A DNA stretch of 64,000 bases from Deltaproteobacteria bacterium (GTDB taxonomy: Bacteria > Desulfobacterota > Dissulfuribacteria > Dissulfuribacterales > DYLC01): positions 1 to 64,000 of the forward strand of contig JAQVIJ010000005.1 of the NCBI GenBank assembly GCA_028695735.1, written 5' to 3'. Position 1 is the stretch's first letter; the number at the start of each line of letters is the position of its first letter. The position numbers and the translations under genes were made by a program. Below are positions 8,207 to 18,801 of the stretch, one piece after another. The notes below the pieces were generated by a model. That model worked only from the letters and a program-made list of their open reading frames with translations, made no database searches and was not told the DNA's origin.

Positions 8207-11200
8207 ATGGAAGAATTATTCCCTTTTTTTGCAGCACCCAAAGATCCTTTGAATTTTAAGGCAGTCAAGATATCCATAGCCTCTCCGGAAAAGATACTGG
8301 AGAGATCCCACGGGGAGGTCAAACAACCCGAAACCATAAATTACCGTACCTTCAAGCCGGAAAAAGACGGTTTGTTTTGTGCCAAGATATTCGGGCCTGT
8401 GAAGGATTACGAGTGTCTCTGCGGCAAATATAAACGCATGAAGCACCGGGGGGTCATCTGTGAAAAATGCGGTGTGGAGGTCATACAGGCCAAGGCGCGC
8501 AGAGAGCGTATGGGGCACATCTCCCTGGCGGCCCCCGTGGCACATATATGGTTTTTGAAGAGTCTTCCCAGCAAGATCGGTATGCTGCTGGATATGACTA
8601 CCAAGGATCTGGAAAGGGTTTTGTATTTTGAGTCTTATATCGTCATTCATTCCGATACGCCTGAGCTCAAGGTTGGGGATGTCCTTTCTGAGGATGCCTA
8701 TCATAAGTATTTGGAATTATTGGGTGATAAGTTTCAGGTTTCCATAGGGGCAGATGCGATCCGGTTTTTTTTGGAGAAATTGGACCTTCCTGCGCTGTCT
8801 GTAAGCCTGCGTGAGGAGATGTTGTCCACCCGTTCCGACCTTAAGCGTAAAAAGCTCGCCAAGCGTCTGCGCGTGGTGGACGCCTTCAAGGATTCAGGGA
8901 ATCGTCCGGAGTGGATGATCCTTCATGAGGTCCCTGTTCTGCCGCCGGATCTCAGGCCGTTGGTGCCCCTGGATGGAGGCAGGTTTGCCACATCCGACCT
9001 GAACGATCTCTACCGTCGTGTCATCAACAGAAACAACCGGCTGAAACGTCTTCAGGAAATAGACGCCCCCGAGATCATCATTCGCAACGAGAAGCGCATG
9101 TTGCAGGAGGCGGTGGATGTCCTGTTCGACAACGGCCGCAGAGGCCGTGTGGTGACAGGCACCAACAAGCGTCCGTTGAAGTCAATTGCAGACATGCTGA
9201 AGGGTAAACAGGGGCGTTTCCGACAGAATCTGCTTGGAAAACGTGTAGATTATTCAGGAAGAACGGTCATTGTGGTGGGGCCTGAACTGCGTCTGTATCA
9301 GTGCGGTCTGCCCAAGCGTATGGCCATTGAGTTATTCAAGCCCTTCATCTATAACAAACTGGAAGAAAAGGGTCTGGTTACCACGATCAAGAGCGCCAAG
9401 AAGATGGTCGATCGGGAGGTCCCTGAGGTCTGGGATGCACTGGACGAGGTGGTTCGCGAGCATCCTGTCATGTTGAACAGGGCGCCGACCCTGCATCGTC
9501 TGGGCATACAGGCATTTGAACCGGTCCTCATCGAGGGAAAGGCTATTCAGCTTCATCCCCTGGTCTGTACGGCCTTCAACGCAGATTTTGATGGAGACCA
9601 GATGGCCGTGCATGTCCCGCTTTCAGTGGAGGCGCAGACTGAGGCACGTGTGTTGATGATGTCCACCAACAACATCCTGTCGCCTGCCAGTGGAGAACCC
9701 ATTATCACAGCGTCTCAGGATATTGTTCTTGGCGTTTATTACATGACCCGTCAAAGACCTTTTGCCCTGGGAGAAGGCAAGTGTTTCAGCTCCAAGGAGG
9801 AGGTCATCATGGCCTGGCATCATGGTCAGGTGCACCTTCAGGCGGCAATCAAGGTCAGAATAAATGACAAACTTGTGGATACCACTGTGGGTCGGGTGTT
9901 GTTTGCCGATATCCTGCCGGAGGAGATTCCCTTTGAGGCCGTAAACAAGGTATTGCGGAAAAAGGACCTGGCTCAGCTCATAAATACCAGTTATCGGACA
10001 AGCGGTGTCAAAAAGACCATACTTTTTGCTGATCGTCTCAGGACCACCGGTTACTATTTTGCCACACTGGCGGGTATTTCAATCTGCCTCGACAACATGG
10101 TGGTGCCCGAACGCAAAGGTGAGTTGCTGCATAAGGCTCAGCTGGAGGTGGCTGAGGTGGCCAATCAATACAGCGAGGGTCTTATCACGGATGGTGAGCG
10201 GTACAACAAGGTCATAGACATCTGGAGAAGGGTGACCGATGAACTGGCCAGGGAGATGATGGATAATATCTCAAAGGTCACTTTTACGGGCCCAAACGGC
10301 GAAAAGGTGGTCGCTGACAGCTTCAATCCCATATTTATTATGGCGGATTCAGGGGCCCGAGGCAGCAAGGACCAGATCAAACAGCTGGCCGGTATGCGCG
10401 GACTCATGGCCAAGCCCTCCGGTGAAATTATTGAGACGCCCATTCAGGCCAATTTCAGAGAGGGTCTCAATGTCCTGGAATATTTTATTTCGACTCACGG
10501 CGCCAGAAAGGGTCTGGCCGACACAGCCCTCAAGACTGCGAATTCAGGATATCTTACCCGCAGACTGGTGGATGTGTCCCAGGATACCACCATCTATGAA
10601 GAAGACTGCGGCACCATAGACGGCATCGAGATGGAGCATCTCATCAAGGATGGTGAGATAGTGCAGAGAATGGGGGAGCGCATCCTGGGCCGTGTGGCCT
10701 TGTTCGATGTGGTGGATCCGGTGAGCGGTGAGGTCCTTGTGGCAGGGGGTGAAGAGATCACTGAAGCCGGTGTGAAAAAGATCGAGGATGCCGGCATATC
10801 GAAGGTGGACATCCGTTCCGTTCTGACCTGCCGCAGCCCCTATGGCGTATGCGCCAAGTGTTATGGTCGTGACCTTTCAAGGGGCCGGATGGTTGCCATG
10901 GGTGAGGCCATAGGTATTGTGGCGGCTGAATCCATCGGTGAGCCAGGTACCCAGCTGACCATGCGTACCTTCCATATAGGCGGCGCAGCAGGCGGTAAGG
11001 TTGAACAGGCCGACATCAAGACTCGCGGTAGTGGTGTAGTGCATTACGAGCGCATCAATTGCGTCAAAAACCGCCAAGGCAGAATGGTGGTGTTGAACCG
11101 CAATGGTGAATTGGTGATTCTTGGGCCCGACGGCCGTGAGATGGAGCGTTATCCGGTCATTTATGGCGCTGAACTCTTGGTTGAGGATGGGCAGACCGTA

Positions 11201-12295
11201 ACCGAAGGGACAAAGCTGGCGGAGTGGGATCCGTTCAACACGCCTATCTTGAGTGAGGTGGCGGGCCGTGTAAAATTCGGTGACCTCATAGAAGGCGTGA
11301 CCATTCAGGAAAATGTGGACATGATCACAGGCAGGTCCTTTCGCAAGGTGACAGGCAGTAAATCAGCGGATTATAACCCGCGCATCTCCATAAAAGATGG
11401 CGCCAAGACCATCAAGCTACCCGGAGGGAAGGGCGATGCCCGTTATGTCCTGCCTGTGGGGGCTATTGTGTTGGTGAATGAAGGAGATGAAATAGCCGCG
11501 GGTGAAATACTGGCGAAGATGCCTCGCGAGACTACCAAGACCAAGGATATTGTCGGTGGTCTGCCTCGTGTCGTGGACCTGTTCGAGGTGAGAAAACCCA
11601 AGGAATACGCCATGATCTCCGAGATTGACGGTGTGGTATCCTTTGGCAAGGACATGAAGGGCAGAAGACGTGTTGTGGTAACGCCTGATGTAGAGGGCGC
11701 CGAACCAAAGGAATATCTGGTGCCCAAGGGCAAACATGTCAGTGTGCACGAGGGCGACTATATTCGCGCCGGCGAGCCCATAATAGACGGCATCGTAAAC
11801 CCGCATGACCTGTTACGCGTCAAGGGTATCAAGGCGTTGGCCAGCTACCTGGTGGATGAGATACAGGAGGTTTACAGGCATCAGGGCGTCAAGATAAACG
11901 ACAAGCATATAGAGGTGATAGTGCGTCAGATGGTGCGCAGGGTGAGAATAACAGATGTGGGTGACAGTATCTTTATGCTTGGCGAGCAGGTGGAGCACAG
12001 GAAATTCGAGGAAGAAAACGAGAAATTGATGGCTGAAGGCCGCAGACCAGCGGTTGCAGAACCGATGTTGCTGGGCATTACACGCGCCTCGCTGACCACC
12101 TATAGCTTCATCTCGGCGGCTTCTTTCCAGGAGACCACCAAGGTCCTGACCGATGCCTCCATAGCAGGCAAGGTGGACTATCTCAGGGGTCTGAAGGAGA
12201 ATGTCATCATGGGAAGACTCATTCCCGCAGGTACAGGCATGGTGTATTACAAAGACAAGGAAAGACGCAGAAAAAAGTCGAGAAAGGCGGCCTGA
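8207..12295 (+). CDS. rpoC: DNA-directed RNA polymerase subunit beta'
   Basis: The beta' subunit, 1362 residues. The N-terminal zinc site ([17 protein letters not shown], about residues 70-90) is intact. The magnesium-chelating active-site motif NADFDGDQM is at about 458-466. Later motifs include the second zinc site near [13 protein letters not shown] and the trigger-loop region [18 protein letters not shown]. The Shine-Dalgarno AGGAG (8196-8200) precedes ATG 8207. The stop TGA at 12293-12295 lies just before the next start, suggesting coupling. Confidence 0.99.
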   Translation: MEELFPFFAAPKDPLNFKAVKISIASPEKILERSHGEVKQPETINYRTFKPEKDGLFCAKIFGPVKDYECLCGKYKRMKHRGVICEKCGVEVIQAKARRERMGHISLAAPVAHIWFLKSLPSKIGMLLDMTTKDLERVLYFESYIVIHSDTPELKVGDVLSEDAYHKYLELLGDKFQVSIGADAIRFFLEKLDLPALSVSLREEMLSTRSDLKRKKLAKRLRVVDAFKDSGNRPEWMILHEVPVLPPDLRPLVPLDGGRFATSDLNDLYRRVINRNNRLKRLQEIDAPEIIIRNEKRMLQEAVDVLFDNGRRGRVVTGTNKRPLKSIADMLKGKQGRFRQNLLGKRVDYSGRTVIVVGPELRLYQCGLPKRMAIELFKPFIYNKLEEKGLVTTIKSAKKMVDREVPEVWDALDEVVREHPVMLNRAPTLHRLGIQAFEPVLIEGKAIQLHPLVCTAFNADFDGDQMAVHVPLSVEAQTEARVLMMSTNNILSPASGEPIITASQDIVLGVYYMTRQRPFALGEGKCFSSKEEVIMAWHHGQVHLQAAIKVRINDKLVDTTVGRVLFADILPEEIPFEAVNKVLRKKDLAQLINTSYRTSGVKKTILFADRLRTTGYYFATLAGISICLDNMVVPERKGELLHKAQLEVAEVANQYSEGLITDGERYNKVIDIWRRVTDELAREMMDNISKVTFTGPNGEKVVADSFNPIFIMADSGARGSKDQIKQLAGMRGLMAKPSGEIIETPIQANFREGLNVLEYFISTHGARKGLADTALKTANSGYLTRRLVDVSQDTTIYEEDCGTIDGIEMEHLIKDGEIVQRMGERILGRVALFDVVDPVSGEVLVAGGEEITEAGVKKIEDAGISKVDIRSVLTCRSPYGVCAKCYGRDLSRGRMVAMGEAIGIVAAESIGEPGTQLTMRTFHIGGAAGGKVEQADIKTRGSGVVHYERINCVKNRQGRMVVLNRNGELVILGPDGREMERYPVIYGAELLVEDGQTVTEGTKLAEWDPFNTPILSEVAGRVKFGDLIEGVTIQENVDMITGRSFRKVTGSKSADYNPRISIKDGAKTIKLPGGKGDARYVLPVGAIVLVNEGDEIAAGEILAKMPRETTKTKDIVGGLPRVVDLFEVRKPKEYAMISEIDGVVSFGKDMKGRRRVVVTPDVEGAEPKEYLVPKGKHVSVHEGDYIRAGEPIIDGIVNPHDLLRVKGIKALASYLVDEIQEVYRHQGVKINDKHIEVIVRQMVRRVRITDVGDSIFMLGEQVEHRKFEEENEKLMAEGRRPAVAEPMLLGITRASLTTYSFISAASFQETTKVLTDASIAGKVDYLRGLKENVIMGRLIPAGTGMVYYKDKERRRKKSRKAA

Positions 12296-12299
12296 TGCA

Positions 12300-13043
12300 A
12301 TGAATGAGCCTGCCAATACTCACCACAATGAACCTGCGAACGGGCTGCGTGCCCTGATTCCGCCGGAATATACCGCTGTATATGAAAGATTGTCTTCCAA
12401 ATACGTGCTGGGTCTTGAGGATGTGACCATTCGCGAAAGACGTTTCCGTTTTGTCTGTGTTCAGGACCTGGAGCCGCTTCTGGCCGGCAAGGACCTGTTT
12501 GCATCTGTTTCCGACTTTCCATTCTGGGTCAAGATATGGGACGCCTCTGTTGCATTGGCCGATATGGTGGCCAGATTGCCGTTAAAGCCTGGCGTTCGTG
12601 TCCTGGAGGTTGGAGCCGGTCTGGGTATAACAGGCGTGGTGGCGGCCGCTTTCGGCTGTAATGTCACCATTACGGATATTGAAGAGGATATCCTGGATTT
12701 TTCCAGGCTTTCAGCCGTAATAAACGGCTGCACAACGGTCTCTCATGCAAGACTGGATTGGCTGTCACCCTCCGCCGGCCTGAATAAATTTGATATGATC
12801 CTGGGTTCGGAAGTGCTGTTCAACGAGCGGTTTTTCCTGCCGCTTTTAAATGTATTCAATCAGCTTTTGGCACCTGGTGGAGTGATATATCTTGCGCATT
12901 CAGCGGACAGGAAAAGCCTTGCCCGGTTTCTGCCCCTTTGCGCCAAGGATTATGATATCGCATTGCAGAAGAAGACCTTGAAGGCAGGGGAGGAGCAGTC
13001 GAAAATCGTTCTCACCCGTTTGAAGTATAGAGGGGACCTCTAA
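12300..13043 (+). CDS. Class I SAM-dependent methyltransferase (lysine-methyltransferase-like)
   Basis: A 247-residue protein that begins MNEPANTHHNEPANG four bases after the rpoC stop, in the place where rpsL often stands. Motif I, LEVGAGLGITGVVAA (about 101-115), binds S-adenosylmethionine. It is followed by the acidic motif TDIEEDIL and by DMILGSEVLF, the motif layout of the Methyltransf_16/METTL21-type group that methylates proteins. The substrate is unknown; proximity to rpoC suggests a translation or transcription target only weakly. The frame is open upstream into rpoC, but ATG 12300 gives the family-like start. Confidence 0.75.
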   Translation: MNEPANTHHNEPANGLRALIPPEYTAVYERLSSKYVLGLEDVTIRERRFRFVCVQDLEPLLAGKDLFASVSDFPFWVKIWDASVALADMVARLPLKPGVRVLEVGAGLGITGVVAAAFGCNVTITDIEEDILDFSRLSAVINGCTTVSHARLDWLSPSAGLNKFDMILGSEVLFNERFFLPLLNVFNQLLAPGGVIYLAHSADRKSLARFLPLCAKDYDIALQKKTLKAGEEQSKIVLTRLKYRGDL

Positions 13044-13107
13044 AAATTGCCTTTTCGCCTTTGAGCAACGCAGTTATGCCAACAAAATAAAGATAAGGGG
13101 AAGAGAA

Positions 13108-13377
13108 ATGCTTAAATCTATTCTAACAGGTTATATCGAAAGTGCTTTATCTTATGCAGAATATGACAAACTTGAGGATGGCACTTTTTCCGGTCGCATT
13201 CCTTTATGTAAAGGGGTCATTGCTTTCGGGAAAACGCTACGCGAATGTGAGGCTGAATTACAATCTACCTTAGAGGATTGGATTCTGGTCGGTTTGAAGT
13301 TGGGGCATCAACTTCCGGTTATCGAGGAGTATGATATGAATCGGGAACCTACTTATGAGTCAATGGCAACCATGTAA
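13108..13377 (+). CDS. hicB: HicB-family antitoxin
   Basis: An 89-residue protein with the partial RNase-H-like HicB fold. Family-typical stretches are FSGRIPLCKGVIAFGKTL and ECEAELQSTLEDWILVGL. In type II HicAB modules HicB binds and blocks the HicA RNase and represses the operon. A Shine-Dalgarno AAGGGGAAG lies before ATG 13108. The order is antitoxin then toxin, with a 23-base overlap, and the pair is contained in an integron-type cassette, a common home for toxin-antitoxin modules. Confidence 0.88.
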   Translation: MLKSILTGYIESALSYAEYDKLEDGTFSGRIPLCKGVIAFGKTLRECEAELQSTLEDWILVGLKLGHQLPVIEEYDMNREPTYESMATM

Positions 13378-13588
13378 ACGTAGAGTTTTTATAAAGCGAC
13401 TACGACAACTCGGTTTTGAAGGGCCTTATTCAGGAACACGTCATCAGTTTATGGTTTATAAGAATCACCGTTTAAGTATCCCCTCAGACGTGGAGTATTC
13501 TATTCCTCAATTGCGTATGATGATCAATGAAGTAAACTCAATAATAAAGAGAGATATCCAAGCTGACGAATGGAATAATCTGGCATAA
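13355..13588 (+). CDS. hicA: HicA-family mRNA-degrading toxin
   Basis: A 77-residue HicA-like protein of double-stranded RNA-binding fold. It contains IKRLRQLGFEGPYSGTRHQF, where the conserved G-T-R-H-Q-F segment carries the catalytic histidine, and LSIPSDVEYSIPQLRMM. HicA cleaves mRNA when HicB is lost. The start ATG 13355 lies inside hicB, so the two are translationally coupled. The TAA stop (13586-13588) is inside the R'' arm of the attC-like site, typical of compact cassettes. Confidence 0.88.
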   Translation: MSQWQPCKRRVFIKRLRQLGFEGPYSGTRHQFMVYKNHRLSIPSDVEYSIPQLRMMINEVNSIIKRDIQADEWNNLA

Positions 13589-13655
13589 CAAAGCGCTCCA
13601 CCTGACCGCTATTCCGCTGCGCTCCATAGCGGCAGGTGAGCTTGGTCGTTATCGG
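13582..13655 (+). other. attC: attC-like integron recombination site
   Basis: About 74 bases. R'' is GGCATAAC and R' is GTTATCGG. The central stem pairs CACCTG-A-CCGCTAT with ATAGCGG-CAGGTG, leaving an extrahelical A, and is closed by a loop of 13 bases. GCT/AGC pairs extend the stem past a bulged C. Extrahelical bases and an imperfect stem between R boxes are the features integron integrase reads in folded bottom-strand attC. The 3' part AGCTTGGTCGTTA resembles many environmental attC ends. Confidence 0.72.
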
Positions 13656-13689
13656 GCGAAAATTCTATTTTTTCGAGGTTCCCTTCCGC

Positions 13690-13863
13690 TCAAACCGTTT
13701 CTTGCCCGGCTGGTTCACCGGCGGCATCCTGAATGTCGCCTGCCTGTCCCTCAGATTCGGACGGTTTGTTCCTGTTCAGTCTCTGTTGCCGTTTTTCGTC
13801 CATTTTTTTCTTTTTTTCCAGTTCTTTTTTGCGTTTTTCAAATTGATAGGCGTTTCTGGCCAT
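13690..13863 (-). CDS. Small basic conserved-type protein downstream of gltX
   Basis: A 57-residue protein read leftwards from ATG 13863: MARNAYQFEKRKKELEKKKK, then a basic helix to about residue 34 and an acidic Gly/Ala/Glu tail. A strong AAAGGAGG lies between the gltX stop and this ATG, 11 bases apart, so the two genes form an operon. Small proteins that begin R-N-A-Y-x-F-x-K-R-x-K-E are familiar from Geobacter-type genomes but have no known role. The overlapping 80-residue frame on the other strand is rejected. Confidence 0.75.
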   Translation of the reverse strand: MARNAYQFEKRKKELEKKKKMDEKRQQRLNRNKPSESEGQAGDIQDAAGEPAGQETV

Positions 13864-13874
13864 TGGAGCCTCCT

Positions 13875-15350
13875 TTAAAATAGTGTTGGCGTGTTTTTGA
13901 GTCGGGCTGTCGTTCTGTCTTTACCTATGATTACGAGGCATTCGAACAGGCCTGGTCCTACTGATTGACCTGTCACAACTGTTCTGATGGCATTGATCAG
14001 GGTGCCTGATGCGATATTCCGCTCTGCGATAAAGTCTCTGACGGCCTTTTCAGTGGTTTCGAGCGTCCATGAATCGAGTCTTTCCATGCGTTCGGCCAGT
14101 TGAGGCAGCCATTCGGTCAGCTGCGGGTGTTTAAGGACATTCTTTTGTAATGCCTTTGAATCCATGGGAAAGTTGTCGGAGAAATAGGCGGCACCCAGTG
14201 TGGCGAAGTCATTGAGGGTATGAAAGCGTTGGCGGATAAGATCGATGGTCGAATAATACCAGGCCTTTTGCGTGGTCAGGAATGTCTCATCGAAGATATC
14301 AGCGGCTTTCAGCACGGCATTGACCCATGGCTCCAGCTCATTCAACGGCATGGTTTTGATATAGTGGGCGTTTATGGAAATGGCCTTGGGGTCAGTGAAG
14401 AATTTTGCATCGCCCGGCGTGTAGTTGAAGATGGAATTGGACCTGCTGACCCCTTCCAGAGAGAAGGCGTCTATCAGTTCTTGTTTGGAAAATATCTCCC
14501 TGTCATCGGAGGTATGCCACCCAAGTAAGGCGAGAAAGTTTACCAATGCCCACGGCAGGAAGCCCTTTTCCCTGTAAAATTGGACAGATACCACCTCACC
14601 ATGAGTGCGTTTGGATATCTTGCGCTTCTGCAGGTCCAGTGTGAGAGGCATGTGGGCGAACTGCGGTAATTTGGCGCCAAGGGCCTTATAGATGAGTATC
14701 TGCCTGGGTGTGTTGGCAAGGCCGTCCTGCCCGCGAATCACATGGGTGATGCGGTCGTTGATGTCATCCACCGCATTGGAGAGCAGATAAAGGGGGCTGC
14801 CGTCCGAGCGCAGGATCACGAAGTCTTCTATGTCTTCATATTTTCTTTCAATGGGGCCGTAAACGAGATCGTTGAAGATCAGGGATTCCTGCATGTCAGG
14901 GATTTTGAAGCGCACCACATAGGGAATGCCTGCCTGTTCCTTGCGGGCGATCTCCTCAGGGGAGAGATTGCGGCACGTCCTGTCATATTTGTATGCCTGT
15001 TTCGATGCTATGGCCGCCTCTTTTTTGGCCTCCAATTCCTCTTTTGTGCAGAAACACTTATAGGCATGTCCTGATTCCAGCAGGAGCTGGGCGGCCTGTC
15101 TGTGCGCATTCAGATTGGCGCTCTGAAAATACGGTCCCTCATCCCATTCCATGCCGAGCCACTTGAGGCCGTCCAGAATGCCCTGAATAGAGTCCTGTGT
15201 GGATCGTTCCGCGTCCGTATCCTCGATGCGAAGTATGAATGTTCCATTGTGTTTTTTGGCGAAGAGCCAGTTGTAGATGGCGGTTCTTGCACCGCCTATA
15301 TGCAGATAGCCCGTGGGGCTGGGGGCAAAGCGCACACGCACCTGTTCCAT
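13875..15350 (-). CDS. gltX: Glutamyl-tRNA synthetase
   Basis: A class I aminoacyl-tRNA synthetase of 491 residues that charges tRNA-Glu in the cytoplasm. The HIGH signature appears as [15 protein letters not shown] near the N-terminus, and the KMSKS signature as [10 protein letters not shown]. Start ATG 15350 is preferred over ATG 15365 because the AAAGGA Shine-Dalgarno lies between them, six bases before 15350. The C-terminal anticodon-binding domain is complete. Whether it also charges tRNA-Gln cannot be read from sequence alone. Confidence 0.97.
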   Translation of the reverse strand: MEQVRVRFAPSPTGYLHIGGARTAIYNWLFAKKHNGTFILRIEDTDAERSTQDSIQGILDGLKWLGMEWDEGPYFQSANLNAHRQAAQLLLESGHAYKCFCTKEELEAKKEAAIASKQAYKYDRTCRNLSPEEIARKEQAGIPYVVRFKIPDMQESLIFNDLVYGPIERKYEDIEDFVILRSDGSPLYLLSNAVDDINDRITHVIRGQDGLANTPRQILIYKALGAKLPQFAHMPLTLDLQKRKISKRTHGEVVSVQFYREKGFLPWALVNFLALLGWHTSDDREIFSKQELIDAFSLEGVSRSNSIFNYTPGDAKFFTDPKAISINAHYIKTMPLNELEPWVNAVLKAADIFDETFLTTQKAWYYSTIDLIRQRFHTLNDFATLGAAYFSDNFPMDSKALQKNVLKHPQLTEWLPQLAERMERLDSWTLETTEKAVRDFIAERNIASGTLINAIRTVVTGQSVGPGLFECLVIIGKDRTTARLKNTPTLF

Positions 15351-15480
15351 GACGAATCCTTTCATTTTAATTGGAATATATCCCTTGATTCATGCAGTCC
15401 GGCTGCATTTTTGTAAAAAAAGCATTATAATTCAAAAATTGATTTTATCCATAGTTAACGGTATTCAACCACATAATTTT

Positions 15481-17493
15481 ATGTCTATTTTCAAGATAAA
15501 GAGTGATTTTAATCCGGCAGGACATCAGCCCGCAGCCATTTCCAGCCTGGTGCATGAATTGGAAAAGGGGTCGAGGCATCAGGTGCTGTTGGGAGTGACC
15601 GGTTCCGGCAAGACATTTACCATGGCCCATGTCATCGCTCAGATGGATAAGCCTGCCCTGGTTATGGCCCCCAACAAGACCCTGGCCGCCCAGCTCTTCG
15701 AGGAATTCAGGGAGCTGTTCCCTGAAAATGCCGTGGAATACTTTGTGAGTTATTATGACTATTATCAGCCGGAGGCCTATATCCCCCAGTCCGATACATA
15801 TATTGAAAAGGATTCCGCCATCAATGATTTCATAGACCGGCTTCGTCATTCCGCCACCCGGTCGCTTCTTACCCGCCGCGATGTGATCATAGTGGCCAGT
15901 GTATCCTGCATATATGGGCTTGGTTCCCCTGAAGAATATGAAAGAATGCAGCTGTATCTGCGAGTGAATGACGAAAGGCCCCGTGAGGAGATTTTGTCCC
16001 GCCTAGTCTCCATGCTGTACCAGAGAAACGAGGTGGATTTCCATCGCGGCACATTTCGTGTCATGGGTGATATCATCGACATCTTCCCTGCCCATGAGGA
16101 GGAACATGCAGTTCGTGTAGAGTTGTTCGGCGACACCATAGAGGCCGTCAGCCTGATAAATCCCCTGCGCGGGAATGTGGTGGCCCGGCTGCGGGATGCG
16201 GTTATATATCCCACCAGTCACTATGTCACATCCGGCGGTAGACTGGATGAGGCCATTCGTAATATAAAGCTGGAACTGGATGAGCGGCTGCTCTTTTTTG
16301 AGTCCCAGAACCGGCTGGTGGAGGCCCAGAGACTGGAGCAGCGCACTCAATTAGACATAGAAATGCTCTCTGAATTAGGTTACTGCCACGGTATCGAGAA
16401 CTATTCCAGGCACCTCTCAGGCAGGCCTCCTGGAGTGGCCCCTCCCACCCTGATAGATTATTTTCCCAAAGACTTCCTGTTGTTCATAGACGAAAGTCAC
16501 ATCACCGTTCCGCAGATCGGAGGCATGTATGCAGGAGACCGATCGCGCAAGACCACTCTGGTGGAGTATGGTTTTCGGCTGCCTTCAGCCCTGGACAACA
16601 GGCCCCTGCGATTTGAGGAGTTCGAAACCATGGTGAATCAGGTCGTTTATGTCTCGGCCACTCCCGGGCCCTATGAGCTTGCAAAGGCAGGAGGCCGGGT
16701 GGTGGAACAGATCATACGCCCCACAGGTCTGCTGGACCCAGAGATTCAAATACGACCTGCAAGGAATCAGGTGGATGACCTGCTGGAGGAGATTCACTTG
16801 CGCATTGAGCGTAACGAGCGGGTACTGGTGACCACACTCACCAAGCGCATGGCGGAGGAATTGACGGAATTTTACGGAAGTCTTGGCATAAAGGTGGCCT
16901 ATATGCACTCCGACATCAAGACAGTGGAGCGTAGCCGTATCATTCAGGCCCTTCGGGAGGGTGAATTCGATGTGCTTGTGGGTATTAACCTGTTGCGGGA
17001 GGGGTTGGACATGCCGGAGGTTTCGCTTGTGGCGGTGCTGGATGCGGACAAGGAGGGCTTTTTGCGTTCCGAGCGTTCCCTGATTCAGACCGCGGGTCGC
17101 GCTGCACGCAATTCAAGGGGGTTGGTGCTTCTATATGCAGACAGAATAACGGACAGCATTCGCCGTGCTGTCTCGGAGACCAATCGCAGGCGCACCATTC
17201 AGGCCGAGTACAACAAGGCGCATGACATCACCCCTGTCACCATTCAAAAGACTCGAAAACCCACGCTCTTTTCCATCTATGAACAGGATGTGCAGGAGAT
17301 CGCCCCGGATATGGTGGAGGAGTTTTCGGAGGCAGGTCTTCGAGAGGAGATGGGCAGGTTGGAGATAGAGATGAAGGATGCTGCCAGGAACATGGAGTTC
17401 GAGCGCGCTGCTGTCCTGAGGGACAGGCTGAAGCGGCTCAGGGGAATGAGCGCATCGAGTGGCGAAGGGCCGCAATATGGAATTCATGAGTGA
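15481..17493 (+). CDS. uvrB: Excinuclease ABC subunit UvrB
   Basis: UvrB, 670 residues, the damage-verifying helicase of nucleotide excision repair. Walker A is GVTGSGKTF. The beta-hairpin that inserts at lesions is [12 protein letters not shown]. Helicase motifs include FIDESH and the QTAGRAARN motif VI. The C-terminal UVR domain (about 630-665) binds UvrC. The chosen ATG begins [17 protein letters not shown]; the frame is open further upstream but that part lacks family similarity. It overlaps mltG by 17 bases. No clear LexA box was seen. Confidence 0.98.
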   Translation: MSIFKIKSDFNPAGHQPAAISSLVHELEKGSRHQVLLGVTGSGKTFTMAHVIAQMDKPALVMAPNKTLAAQLFEEFRELFPENAVEYFVSYYDYYQPEAYIPQSDTYIEKDSAINDFIDRLRHSATRSLLTRRDVIIVASVSCIYGLGSPEEYERMQLYLRVNDERPREEILSRLVSMLYQRNEVDFHRGTFRVMGDIIDIFPAHEEEHAVRVELFGDTIEAVSLINPLRGNVVARLRDAVIYPTSHYVTSGGRLDEAIRNIKLELDERLLFFESQNRLVEAQRLEQRTQLDIEMLSELGYCHGIENYSRHLSGRPPGVAPPTLIDYFPKDFLLFIDESHITVPQIGGMYAGDRSRKTTLVEYGFRLPSALDNRPLRFEEFETMVNQVVYVSATPGPYELAKAGGRVVEQIIRPTGLLDPEIQIRPARNQVDDLLEEIHLRIERNERVLVTTLTKRMAEELTEFYGSLGIKVAYMHSDIKTVERSRIIQALREGEFDVLVGINLLREGLDMPEVSLVAVLDADKEGFLRSERSLIQTAGRAARNSRGLVLLYADRITDSIRRAVSETNRRRTIQAEYNKAHDITPVTIQKTRKPTLFSIYEQDVQEIAPDMVEEFSEAGLREEMGRLEIEMKDAARNMEFERAAVLRDRLKRLRGMSASSGEGPQYGIHE

Positions 17494-18535
17494 TTTCAAG
17501 GGATTTTTGCTGAAGGGCCGATGGATATGGCTGTTTTTGAGTTTGACCGCTGTTTTTTTAGGGCTGGCCTTTCTCGAATATGAAAAACGGCCGGTGTCCG
17601 ATGACAAGGGCACTGTGCTGTTGGAAATAGTCCCCGGCATGTCCTTGAGTGAGATACCGGCGCTCATGTATCAAAAGGGTGTCATAAGAAACAGATGGGC
17701 CTTTTACTGGGGTGTGTTGCAGAAAAACGCCTTTCACCGTATTCAGGCAGGCGAATACGAGTTGTCACCATCCATGACGTTGAATGAGGTGCTGGACATC
17801 CTGATCAAGGGATTGGTGAAGCGATATGCAGTGGTGGTGCCGGAGGGATTTAATGTCTTTGACATTGCAAGACGCCTGAATGAAATGGGGCTCTGTTCCT
17901 CCAGTGCATTTTTACGCATCTCACATGACCCGGAATTTTTGAGGCGTGTGGGTGTGGATGCCGACAGTCTGGAGGGATATCTGTTTCCGGATACCTACTG
18001 GTTTGTGAAAAAGACCTCTGTAGAGAGGATTGCAGAGGCAATGATCAGACGTTTCTGGCAGGTCTGGAACGAAAATGGTTATGCAACTCGTGCAAGGTCC
18101 ATGGATATGCGAGTCAAGGATGTCCTGACCCTTGCATCCATCATAGAGAAGGAAACAGGCATTCGCGAGGAGCGTCCTCTGGTATCGGCGGTGCTCTGGA
18201 ATCGTCTGCGCAAAGGGATGCCCCTTCAAGCCGACCCTACCGTGATCTATGGTCTGCTTTCCGAAGATGAGCCCGCCAGGGATACAATAACAGCAGCTGA
18301 CCTGCGCACTCCAACGCCTTACAATACCTATGTCATAAAGGGTATGCCCAAAGGGCCTATCTGCAATCCAGGCAAGGCCTCCATCGAGGCCGCTCTGTCC
18401 CCTGCCGATGTGCCCTATCTGTATTTCGTGGCCCAGGCGGATGGCTCTCATCATTTTTCTTCTGATCTGAGGGAACACAACGCCGCAGTTTACCGGTACC
18501 GCCGTGAGCTTGCAGACAAAGATACGGGGCATTGA
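17477..18535 (+). CDS. mltG: Endolytic murein transglycosylase MltG (YceG-like)
   Basis: A 352-residue inner-membrane protein with one N-terminal transmembrane helix (about residues 14-34) and a periplasmic YceG domain. MltG cuts nascent glycan strands and sets their length. The catalytic glutamate lies in [11 protein letters not shown], followed by the substrate-groove sequences [10 protein letters not shown] and [19 protein letters not shown] 17477 has a GAAGGG Shine-Dalgarno seven bases upstream; the start overlaps uvrB. Its place just before the dcw cluster fits a cell-wall role. Confidence 0.95.
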   Translation: MEFMSDFKGFLLKGRWIWLFLSLTAVFLGLAFLEYEKRPVSDDKGTVLLEIVPGMSLSEIPALMYQKGVIRNRWAFYWGVLQKNAFHRIQAGEYELSPSMTLNEVLDILIKGLVKRYAVVVPEGFNVFDIARRLNEMGLCSSSAFLRISHDPEFLRRVGVDADSLEGYLFPDTYWFVKKTSVERIAEAMIRRFWQVWNENGYATRARSMDMRVKDVLTLASIIEKETGIREERPLVSAVLWNRLRKGMPLQADPTVIYGLLSEDEPARDTITAADLRTPTPYNTYVIKGMPKGPICNPGKASIEAALSPADVPYLYFVAQADGSHHFSSDLREHNAAVYRYRRELADKDTGH

Positions 18536-18734
18536 ATCTGCCCTTTCAGGGTGATGACGGGGGAAAATTTTCCGTTAGATTCACCACTTTATACCACCAT
18601 ATCCGCATAGTCGTGCCTCTTGTTTTTATCAATAAAACCAAATGGTTATATTCATAATAAAATTTTAATGCCGCTGCTCTTCTTTCTATGCCCAATGGCG
18701 CCTCGTAAAGTTTGTTTTTTTTAAAAAAATACCC

Positions 18735-18786
18735 TTGACATTCCTTCTAAAAAGCTCATATAGTGGCAGCCAGTGGTACAAAGTGG
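18735..18786 (+). promoter_or_regulatory. dcw promoter with three MraZ boxes
   Basis: TTGACA (18735-18740), an 18-base spacer and TATAGT (18759-18764) form a good sigma70-like promoter behind an A/T-rich tract. Over and after the -10 lie three direct repeats of GTGG at 18763, 18773 and 18783, exactly 10 bases apart; the second and third read CAGTGG and AAGTGG. Repeats with this spacing before mraZ are the known operator of the MraZ repressor, so autoregulation of the whole dcw cluster is likely. The rest of the gap 18536-18801 shows nothing else clear. Confidence 0.8.
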
Positions 18787-18801
18787 TGTAAAGAGGGAGA
18801 C

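Larger units (their letters stand above)
13073..13655 (+). mobile_element. Solitary integron-type gene cassette carrying hicBA
   Basis: The segment has the anatomy of one gene cassette. The left boundary is a core site GTTATGCC (13073-13080), then come two small genes with no long leader, and an attC-like site ends the segment with GTTATCGG (13648-13655). The R'' arm of that site, GGCATAAC (13582-13589), is the exact reverse complement of the left core. This is expected because the two join in the circular cassette. The DNA looks more AT-rich than the neighbouring genes. No integrase gene is in the window. Insertion lies between a methyltransferase gene and gltX, away from any array. Confidence 0.75.

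Noticed and set aside
12300-13043. PrmA or RsmB-type ribosomal methyltransferase
   Set aside because: The motifs after the SAM loop (TDIEEDIL, ILGSEVLF) fit the Methyltransf_16 type, and no PrmA N-terminal domain or RsmB cysteine is present.
13636-13878. 80-residue plus-strand frame over the gltX downstream region
   Set aside because: Phe-rich composition comes from the complement of a Lys-rich gene; the minus-strand 57-residue gene with AAAGGAGG explains the sequence better.
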